NCBI GenBank assembly: GCA_012845835.1
Contig: JABAKD010000009.1
Span: forward strand, 5,457,324 to 5,521,323
DNA length: 64,000 bases
Source of the DNA: Undaria pinnatifida
Taxonomy: Eukaryota > Sar > Phaeophyceae > Laminariales > Alariaceae
Direction of reading: 5' to 3'
In this document: positions 57,701 to 64,000 of the stretch, in pieces
How the letters are laid out: the number at the start of each line of letters is the position of its first letter
Numbering within the stretch: position 1 is the stretch's first letter
Notes under the pieces: generated by a model
The model's input: only the letters and a program-made list of their open reading frames with translations
Databases searched by the model: none
Told to the model about the DNA's origin: nothing
Position numbers and translations under genes: made by a program

Positions 57701-60700
57701 CCCCAAAATTTTCATCATTGTTTCTTTTTGCTCAAAATTCTTCAAAGATCGTAAATCAATCCTGAGTTTTAGTCAGCCTTCCTTCTCGGTGCGGCGTTCT
57801 CTGCGACTCCCCCCGTTGAAACCTTTACGCGGCCTTGGTTTTTGGACCATTCGTGATGGTCGTATTCGATGCGCAGATTAGTGTCTTCGGTGCGGCAGTC
57901 CCTTCCGCCCGATGTGGACAAGTGGGGCGTGTCCCTGCAACTGCTCATGGGGGCAGTTGTGGCTGGAGGGGTGGTGGTGGCCGCCTGCTACCGCTGGATG
58001 CAGGAAAACGTCATCACGGACCCGGACTGCGTCGACGCCGCAAGGTAAAAGCTTTTTTCAGGGTGGGCGGGCGGGACGACCGCAGTGTGTCGAGAGTGTG
58101 TATGTTGTATGCATTTTGTTTTTTCGTCGTCCACCTTATTTTACTTGCGAGTTCCACTCGAGGGAAGTTGGTTTACCATTATGTATGCATACAGATATTT
58201 TTTGTAGTGATCGTTCCGTTCTTTCCAGCACAACTCGAAAGGGGTTTTATTTACCCTTAGCGACCTTCCGTGGCAAGCCGTGGTCGCAGGTTTGTCGCCC
58301 CTCCACCGGCCCGGTACACACTTGATGATTTTTCCAGCTCTTGTTTTTGACGGGTCAGAACTCTTAAAACCCTTTAAAAAAAAACTCGCGGTTCGCGTCG
58401 GGGCGGGTCGGGAGGTGTTTGAGTTCTCACGGGTCGGATTGGCTCTCTTTGTAACATCACGGGTCGAATCGGGTCACCCTCTCACCGGTCGAATCGGGTC
58501 TCTTTGTAACATCACGGGTCGAATCGGGTCACTCCTGACCCGATCCGACCCGCGAGACTTGACCCGACCCGTAAAAAGCCCTGTTTTTCCCCCCGTGGTG
58601 GCGAGCTGTAGGGGTTGTGGGTGATGGATAAACATTAGTGTGGCGCAGTGGGGGGAGGGTTTTGTAGAGTTGTGTGGGTTTCTGGGTGGAGGGAAGCGTT
58701 GCATAGTAGGGGGAGGGGCGGTAGGAAGAGCAGTAGAGTTGTGTGGGTTGTGGATGGTGGGATGCATGTTGGTGTGGCATAGTGGAGGAAGGGGGCGCTA
58801 GGAAGAGGTGCGACATGGTGGTGATTGTAGAGGAGGGGGTTGCGTGTTGTTGTGGTGCAGTGAGGGGAGGGGCGGGGTGGCTGCAGTGTATCGCGCTGGT
58901 GGTGGGTGTTGGTGTTGGTGAGGCGAGGTGGGGGAAGAGGCGGGGTGGCCGCAATGTATCACTCTTGTGGCGGAGTGTTGTGTGGGTTTTAGCTGGTGGG
59001 TTGCTTGTTTTTGCTGTAGCGTAGCGGGGGAAGGGGCCGGGTGGCCGCAGTGGTTGTTACTCCTGTGGTGAGATAAAGTCAGGTTGTTGCGCTTCAACAA
59101 GTTATCTACATGGGATGAAAGCTCGTGTGGCTCCACATTATTCCGAGAGAGAATGGTGTGGGTTACGGTTGACGGATTTCGTGTTGGTGTGGGTAGGGGG
59201 GGGGGGAGCGATAGGAGGGGTTTTCGGTGAGCACTGCCGCGTAGCGGTATGGTCCTGCTCAATCTCACTCTTTGTGGTAACAAGAGGTTGGAGGGAGGAA
59301 GAGGGCGCTGCCTGTGATGTGTGTACCCCTCTTTTTCTCCCCGCTTCCCCCCCGGCACGACGGTCTGCGTGCGCCGCGGCGTGGTTTCGACCCTCAAACA
59401 ACGAACCTACGATATATCTGTGCCTCGCAAAATAAAAGCAAATACATCAAGAGATAGAGCTTGCACCCCTTCGCAAGCGGTAAATTTGTGTGAATTCCGC
59501 CCCCCATCACCCTCTCTTCCCCCCCCCCCCCCTAGTTGGCTGACCGATGTTGTATGACGGAATTTTGCTGTTGGTGTGTGCAGCGCGGCTAACATGAAGG
59601 AGACCATAAGCCTGACTCTTTTAAAAGGATGCCTGCTTCCTTGGGGGCAGCAACTCGCCCCCCCCCCTCCCTCAGGTGCACGCGATGTCTGCCTGGTCGG
59701 TGAAACCCCGACGTGCTCCATTCCGGCATTGTAGGGATGCGAGGGCCAATAGTCTTAAGACTACGGCTGTGCATGAAATGAATACACCCTCCCCCCGCCG
59801 CCGCTCAGGAGTACCCCCCTCCCCCCCTACGACCGTGCATGATGTGATTACACCCCCTGCCCTCTCTTCCTATGGAGCGGACCGTGATGTATAACTGAAC
59901 AACTGTTGTTGATGTGCGCGGTTCGGCAAACATGAAGGAGACGACCATCCTGACTTTGTGAGAGAGAGTGCCTACTTTCTTGGGGGGAAACAACTCGTAC
60001 ACACTTTATTGGGGGGACACATCTCGTCACACCTCTCCACCTCTCCCTCCTGTGTGGCTGACCGTGTTGTATGAGTGCTGTCGACGTGTGCAGCGCGGCT
60101 AACGTGAAGGCCTCGACGACCCTAACCCTTCAAGAGAGTCTCCTTTTCGTCGGGGCAACGATTTCTCCCATCATCCCCCCCCCCCTGTCCTCATGAGTAC
60201 GCCACCCCCCCCCCTTTACCCTCCCCCCCTCGCCCCTCGCCCTCCCGCGCTTCGTCCCCCTCGCCCCCCGCCCCTTTCGCCCCCCTCCACTTGAATATAT
60301 ATGTAATAGTTGGCCTCGATTGGCGCCGACGCTGTAAAACATTACATGTATGTTAGGGTTGGTGTTGGTTGGCAACGACGTGTAAACATGCCAATCACTG
60401 CGTAAGCTAGACAACCAGGGTACGTTTTTTTTATTTTTTGGCGGTCACCATGATGACTATCGAGTACATCATATTGTGCGGGGTGGAGAACCCTAACTCC
60501 GCACGAGGGGAATGAACGCATCACGTAGTGTGAATATGGTAAGGCACCCACGAGGCACAGTTACGTAGTAATACCCGTTGCTGTCTCTGGAGTGGCGACA
60601 CCAGAAAACAAAGTAACTAATTGGCGCTGTCATCCATAAACAAGAAATTATGCACAAGGTGCCGAAGTCCGTCTTACGAGTGGTTCTTGGAAGGATGCAG

Positions 60701-62574
60701 TTCACCCTTCATGCGACGCGCCGAACACCTCACGGCGCCTCGCGCTTGGTGCAAGCAATGTCTGCCTGGTTGGTGAAAACTCGACGTACCCCGTCCCGGC
60801 ATAGTAGGGATGCGACGGTCTATGGTCATACGACTACGGCCATGCACAAACTGAGTACGCCCCTCTCCCGCCCCTACCTTCCCCCCCGGCCCTCCCCCCC
60901 CTCCTCCTGCGCGGCCGACGATGTTGTATGACTGAACATGGTTGTTGATGTGCGCAGTGCGGCTACCATGAAGGAGACGACCACCCTGACTCTGAGAGAG
61001 AGTGCCGCGTTTCTTGCGACCAACGACTACCTTCGCGATGTCGCCATCCTTGTGGTTGCGTACGGCACGAGCATCAACATAGTCGAAGGTATGGGTTTAA
61101 CGGTGGCGCGTTTCTGTCGGCGCGTTTTTTCGAGGCTGCTGGAGGCGTTTTCGCCGTAGAGCCCGCTTGGCGAAGAGGTGGTAGGTATGGTGGTGGTGGT
61201 GGTGGTGATGGTGATGGCGTTGATCCGCAGCAATAACCCACGCTAATTGCAAGTGGTTTCCCCACATTTCGTGGATGCGGTTCTTGGCAGGATGTCTATG
61301 CGACTCGCCGAAAACCTCACGGCGCTCCGCGCTTGGTGCAAGCAATGTCTTGTCTGGGCGGTGAAAATGCTTGACGTGCTCCGTCCGGCATTTCAGGGGT
61401 GCGAGGGTCTCTATGGTCTGACAAACTACCATGAATAGTATGAGCACACGCACCCCTCTGCCTCAATATGGAAAGAACGTAATGAGCGCCCCAAGCATTG
61501 AAGATGTCGCTATGGGAAGTACGACCGGTACTCCATCTCGAAGGGATGCGTGGTCAGTGTTCGAAAGGCGAAGGCAAAAAAAAAAAAAATGAGTCCGCCC
61601 TCCCGCTCCGCCCTCTCCCCCGTCCCGGCATTGTAGGCCGATAATCCTTAAGGTTAGGCCCATGCATGACACTCCCCCTCCCCCTGCCATACATACATGA
61701 CAATTGTTATATCCGCTTCCCCCCCCTCCCTCCGATGCAGTTCACCCTTCATGCGACGCGCCGAACACCTCACGGCGCTTCGCGCTTGGTGCAAGCAATG
61801 TCTGCCTGGTTGGTGAAAACCCGACGTGCTCCGTCCCGGCACAGTAGGGATGCGACGGTCTATGGTCATACGACTACGGCCATGCACAAAATGAGCAACC
61901 CCCCCCCCCCGCCCCCTCCGATCCTGGCCTTGTCGGGATGCGAGAGTTTATGGTCCTGCCGACTTCGGCCATGCATGATACCATGCTTAACCCCCCCCCC
62001 CCCCCCCCCCCCCCCGTCCCCATCTCGCGTGCACACGCTGCCCGTCATTGTTTGGTCTCGTCTTCGGCAGTGACGTGGAAGGCCAAGCTAAAGATGGCCT
62101 ACCCCGACCCCAACGACTACTCCGCCTTCATGGTGAGAGGTCGGCCGACGCCATCCCTTGTCCTCGCTCCGACCAGCGTTGTTGGCCGAGAGGACTCGGT
62201 TGCCGGCATCGCTCTCGGTGCTGATTGCGCTGAGATAGAGCCAAGGGCCTGCCGTGGTGCCCCGCTGCTATGAAGGAGCGGTGAAAAAGGGCCGTCGGTG
62301 CTTTACGATTGCGCGATCATTTCTTGCTTTTGAGTATGCCGTTGTTTTTGTCAAGAAGCAATGAAATGTCAGGGCGTGCATTGGCCGCCACGTTACCTTT
62401 TCCCCCTCGCCGCTACCGCCGCCACCGAAACACTTGACTGGCTGACAGGGAAACTTCTCTAGCACGACGGGGCTATCGACCCTGGTGATGATGCTCGTGG
62501 GGAGACAGGTGTTTCAGAAGTACGGCTGGGGGACGGCGGCCAAGGCGACACCTGCTGTGCTCGCCATCTCGGGG
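51487..62574 (+). CDS. NTT: Plastid/Rickettsia-type ATP/ADP (nucleotide) translocase, 5' nine exons
   Basis: A Tlc/NTT-family carrier, which in plastids and some intracellular bacteria exchanges ATP for ADP and phosphate across a membrane, with 12 helices. Exons: 51487-51732, 52348-52476, 53855-53931, 55485-55635, 56010-56119, 57877-58044, 60958-61088, 62071-62132, 62449-62574. All are GT-AG and in phase, 400 codons in total. The product follows plant NTTs from the first helix (KKILPLGLMLFFILFDYTIL) to ATPAVLAISG without gaps. Three charged residues essential in plant NTT1 are kept, in RDTK, SELWGS and INIVEVTWK. The fourth, a C-terminal Lys, lies beyond the window. The short acidic N-terminus (MFDSNSDSDQEAAGEEG) has no signal or transit peptide as modelled, so either the protein is not plastid-targeted or a 5' exon was missed. 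It is transcribed divergently from the AlkB-like gene. Confidence 0.95.
51855..52050. repeat. Dispersed repeat J, copy 2
   Basis: It lies in translocase intron 1. It reads GGATGAAAAAATCCCATGGC, CTAGGCACACAACGAGTGTC and CCCGTCATTCTGGAAAAAC, matching 8525-8700. Confidence 0.7.
52348..56119 (+). CDS. Translocase exons 2-5
   Basis: Exon 2 (52348-52476) reads DVLVVTAPSSGAEVIPFLKT then YVNLPGAVAFTVLYSKLCNS. Exon 3 (53855-53931) is a helix, ERVFYTVMTFFLSFFAVFAA. Exon 4 (55485-55635) covers the loop and TFSLFYLMSELWGSVVVSVL, with the conserved Glu. Exon 5 (56010-56119) reads FWGFANDIVSVSEAKRYYPL and FGLGANVALIFSGQYV. Similarity to plant NTTs is high throughout, and each exon border falls between residues that are adjacent in the family, so no coding sequence is missing here. 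Confidence 0.95.
52477..53854. other. Translocase intron 2 content
   Basis: It contains a partial family F copy (about 53030-53120: CGAAAACCCGACGTGCTC, GAGGGTCTATAGTCTTGAC) and a reversed family I copy at 53460-53570 (AACGCCTTTACAGCTGGAAA, CTTGGAATTAGTACAGGG-like). Small open frames inside are not supported. Confidence 0.6.
53932..55484. other. Translocase intron 3 content
   Basis: 1.55 kb. A reversed family F piece lies at about 54050-54140 (CATGGTCATGCACGGGCG, CCGGGACAGAGCACATCGGG). The remainder has short poly-T runs and no recognised gene or RNA. Near 55310-55370 there is a small TCTAGAC-rich repeat cluster (GTCTAGACGG, CGTCTAGACCG, GGCCTAGACC). Confidence 0.5.
56156..56370. repeat. (CACCA)n minisatellite
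   Basis: About 215 bp of CACCA/CACCG/CACTA pentamers beginning 36 bp after the exon 5 donor. Open frames through it on both strands are repeat artefacts. Confidence 0.95.
56517..56671. mobile_element. pogo-like MITE, copy 5 (best preserved)
   Basis: A 155-bp element with ends GGACCCTCTATAGTGCCG and CGGCACTATAGAGGGCCA (the 15-base CCCTCTATAGTGCCG is perfect in both). The outer flanks of the family (CAGTAGTGG and CACTGCTGTA) suggest a full end of TACAG(C/T)AGTG...CCCTCTATAGTGCC with a TA at the boundary. That resembles pogo/Tc1-mariner-type ends. No transposase is encoded. It lies in translocase intron 5. Confidence 0.85.
56727..56846. repeat. 60-bp exact tandem duplication
   Basis: The 60-bp unit starting TGCCCGAATTGCAATGCTCG occurs twice in a row with only a few differences, inside translocase intron 5. 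Confidence 0.95.
57090..57290. repeat. Dispersed repeat F, forward copy
   Basis: GTGCGGAAGTCCGCCTCAC, GTGGTTCTTAGTAGGATGC, CGCCGAACACCTCACCGCG and GTCTGTCTGGTCGGTGAAAA, ending CATGCATGAAATGAGTACC. About 200 bp, in translocase intron 5. Confidence 0.8.
57495..57740. repeat. TCCTCAAA/TTC tandem low-complexity tract
   Basis: Repeated CCTCAAAATTCCT, CCTCAATTTTC and TTCATCAAAATTCC words over about 240 bp. Pyrimidine-rich, in translocase intron 5, ending about 140 bp before exon 6. Confidence 0.75.
57877..61088 (+). CDS. Translocase exons 6 and 7
   Basis: Exon 6 (57877-58044) uses the acceptor GATGCGCAG, not the nearer GGTGCGGCAG, because only the former keeps phase. It reads LVSSVRQSLPPDVDKWGVSL then a helix (LLMGAVVAGGVVVAACYRWM). 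Exon 7 (60958-61088) reads SAATMKETTTLTLRESAAFL then NDYLRDVAILVVAYGTSINI and VE. The intron between them is the longest in this gene (2.9 kb). It contains three decayed copies of the front of exon 7. Confidence 0.93.
58370..58585. repeat. Dispersed (GGGTC) element, copy 5
   Basis: TCACGGGTCGAATCGGGTCA repeated with spacing of about 50 bp, then GACCCGATCCGACCCGCGAG and GACCCGACCCGTAAAAAGCC as the inverted right arm. In translocase intron 6. Confidence 0.8.
58600..59080. repeat. Strand-asymmetric G/T-rich minisatellite
   Basis: Diverged units of about 75-100 bp, each with GTTGTGTGGGTT, GTGGTGTGGCATAGTG or similar, then GGGGGAGGGGCGG. The plus strand has very little C over almost 500 bp and many GGGG runs. 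In translocase intron 6. Confidence 0.75.
59560..60180 (+). pseudogene. Three decayed copies of the front of translocase exon 7
   Basis: Copies at 59578-59645, 59918-59990 and 60088-60165 each align with the branch region, acceptor and first 20 or so codons of exon 7 (60958): GTGTGCAG CGCGGCTAACATGAAGGA; GTGCGCGG TTCGGCAAACATGAAGGA; GTGTGCAG CGCGGCTAACGTGAAGG. Even the upstream GTTGTATGA(CTGAAC) is shared. Copy 2 has lost the AG acceptor and carries a stop (CTTTGTGAG). Copies 1 and 3 keep the acceptor. All lack the second half of the exon and any matching donor. Confidence 0.85.
60650..60872. repeat. Dispersed repeat F, reference copy
   Basis: The most complete copy: CCGAAGTCCGTCTTACGAG, GGTTCTTGGAAGGATGCAG, GCGCCGAACACCTCACGGCG, GCAAGCAATGTCTGCCTGG, CCCGTCCCGGCATAGTAGGG and GGCCATGCACAAACTGAG. 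It lies between the exon 7 pseudo-copies and exon 7 itself. A partial copy at 59670-59790 lies between pseudo-copies 1 and 2. Confidence 0.85.
61255..61990. repeat. Further family F copies and poly-C in translocase intron 7
   Basis: Copies at 61255-61440 and 61735-61895, with fragments at 61620-61672 and 61905-61990. Each ends near a CATGCA(C/T)... word followed by a C-rich run, the last being about 25 consecutive C (61991-62015) 55 bp before exon 8. At least six F segments occur within 5 kb here. Confidence 0.8.
62071..62574 (+). CDS. Translocase exons 8 and 9
   Basis: Exon 8 (62071-62132) is 62 nt and completes VTWKAKLKMAYPDPNDYSAF M, with the conserved Glu-Val-Thr-Trp-Lys region spanning the exon 7/8 junction. 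Exon 9 (62449-62574) encodes GNFSSTTGLSTLVMMLVGRQ, then VFQKYGWGTAAKATPAVLAI and SG, ending in phase 0 at GTGAGG. In plant NTTs about 130-150 more residues follow, and none of these is found before the right edge. Confidence 0.95.
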
Positions 62575-64000
62575 GTGAGGAACTCGTGAACGTGGTGGCT
62601 TTTGTCCTTGTTCTTCAATTTTTTTCTTGGTCTTGTTATTGTTCTGGTTGTTGTTGCTGTTTTTGTTGCTGTTCTCGTTATTCTTGTTCGTGTTCCTATT
62701 GTTCTTATTCTTTGAGCTCTTCTTGTTCTTCTTCTCCTTCTTGTTCTTGTCCTGCTGCTTGTTATTCTTTTTGTTTTTTCTTCTTGTTGTTCTTGTTCTT
62801 GTTCTTGCTACTGGTATTGGTGTTGGTCTTGGTATTGCTATTGGTGTTAACCTTAGTCTTGCTTTGGTTGGTGGTGGTGGTTGTGGTGTTGGTGTTGATG
62901 GTACCTACCCATGCCTCCGCACGAAATCCCCTTCTCTAGGTGGGTGGTGGTACCCACCCATGCTTCCGCACGAAAGCAATCGCATATGAAGGAAGTCTGC
63001 ACCGCACCCCTATTTACTTGGCATCCGCTTGACTTGGGTTATTTTTTCGCCTGTAAAGCAATTTTTTAGACCCTGCTGGTACGACTTTTTTCAAGTCGCA
63101 TGGTGAAGCCCCCCCCCCCCCCGCTACCAAGGCCTCCTCACGCTTTTGTCGCGGATCTTCGTGCTCCTCGTGCTTTACACCGCCAACGATTTTCCCGATA
63201 TACTATGCGCTTTGCTTGCGGGGGTGTCTCTGTCTGTCTCGCGTCTCGAGCGATCCCACGGTAGCGTTGCAGCAGAAAGCTTCTGGGGTGCAAACATGCC
63301 AACCATGAGGACCTCAATATCAACCATCACCCGAAACCTGAGCTCGAAGGCTTTCGCCAGGGCAACCCGACCCAGCTTCTATGACGTAGTCCTAGCAACA
63401 AGTTACTCGTAAAAAAATACTGGACTAGCAATTTTTTTCAATCAAAAAGTGCAACCTCTACGGGTACCCGTGGGATGACTTTCTAGTCGTAACGTTCACC
63501 GCGAAGATTCGTCGACGACTGCATCCCCGCCCTCGGTAACCTTGAAAGGAATTGCGCCGCGGCCAGTATCGCCGTTAGAGCTGAAAACACGTTTGTGGAG
63601 ACAAAATGCTTGAAATTGGTGTGGAATCATGTTTTCCAGTGGTAAAAGGTTTGAGGTGCGCCAGTTGCTTTTTCTTAGTGTTTTGAGGGCTACTCTAGAC
63701 GCAGAAATATTGGCCGCCGCTGCCGCTGCCGTTGCCCCCCCCCCCCCCCCCCCCCCCCCCCGCACACGAACAGGAACCGTCGAGAGAGAATACCCACTAC
63801 ACGTGAGCGTGACTGCTGCGTGCTGAATCTCGTTGATTCTGCGTCCTCTGATTTTTTGTGTCCCGACGATGAGCACCACTTCTACATGGTGGATCTGGTT
63901 GAGGCGCCCCTCGATTTTGTGTTCTGACTATGAGCGCGACTGCTGCGTATTGCACATCGTTTATGTTGCGTTCCCTGATTTATTGCTCCCCGCGCTCCGA
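62575..64000. other. Start of translocase intron 9 (no exon found)
   Basis: 62590-62900 is a T-rich tract of TTGTTCTTG/TTATTC words nearly free of A. 62935-62990 has a short duplicated TGGGTGGTGGTACC motif. 63106-63122 and 63736-63762 are poly-C. 63200-63490 is a reversed family H element (ACCCGAAACCTGAGCTCG, GACCCAGCTTCTATGACG, CCGTGGGATGAC). No frame matching the rest of the translocase was found. Confidence 0.65.

Noticed and set aside
63138-63412. Continuation of the translocase (frame with LLTLLSRIFVLLVLYTAND)
   Set aside because: Hydrophobic, but it does not match the family sequence expected after exon 9, and most of the frame lies in a dispersed repeat.

Overview
This is eukaryotic nuclear DNA from an intron-rich genome. 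Three protein genes are supported. Each is broken into many short exons by introns of roughly 0.3 to 4 kb with GT-AG borders. Introns and intergenic DNA are packed with short dispersed repeats, microsatellites and poly-C/poly-G runs. The plastid-type ATP/ADP translocase, interstitial CCCTAA/TTAGGG tracts, long introns and near-balanced base composition fit a photosynthetic stramenopile, perhaps of the brown-algal lineage. That placement is inference.

Layout. (1) Minus strand, 31606 down to about 1014, perhaps 524: a large coiled-coil protein gene with 18 phase-consistent exons (1126 codons) spread over 30.6 kb. (2) 31607-35843: intergenic DNA, with no gene recognised. (3) Minus strand, about 44028 down to 35844: an AlkB-type alkane/fatty-acyl hydroxylase in 11 mapped exons with all histidine motifs. 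The NYxEHYG motif lies in a 24-nt microexon. The first exon, with the start codon, was not found. (4) 44029-51486: divergent intergenic region with MITE-like and inverted-repeat elements. (5) Plus strand, 51487 to beyond the right edge: a Tlc/NTT-family ATP/ADP translocase. Nine exons (400 codons) are present and the C-terminal part lies outside the window.

The exon models come from family recognition, splice borders and reading-phase closure at every junction. For the translocase and hydroxylase the joined protein also follows the family without gaps. For the coiled-coil gene only phase and composition support the chain.

The most unusual material is in the non-coding DNA. Partial exons are duplicated together with their splice sites: translocase exon 7 three times, the end of coiled-coil exon 16, and the start of coiled-coil exon 10. 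A degenerate tandem repeat runs into the translocase start exon. There are pogo-like MITEs, a 1.36-kb array of palindromic GAGGAGC units that seems to be an amplified piece of a dispersed element, tRNA-D-arm-like mini-repeats, and a dispersed (CGGGT)n family. The three genes show no obvious shared pathway. The two metabolic genes are divergent neighbours 7.4 kb apart.
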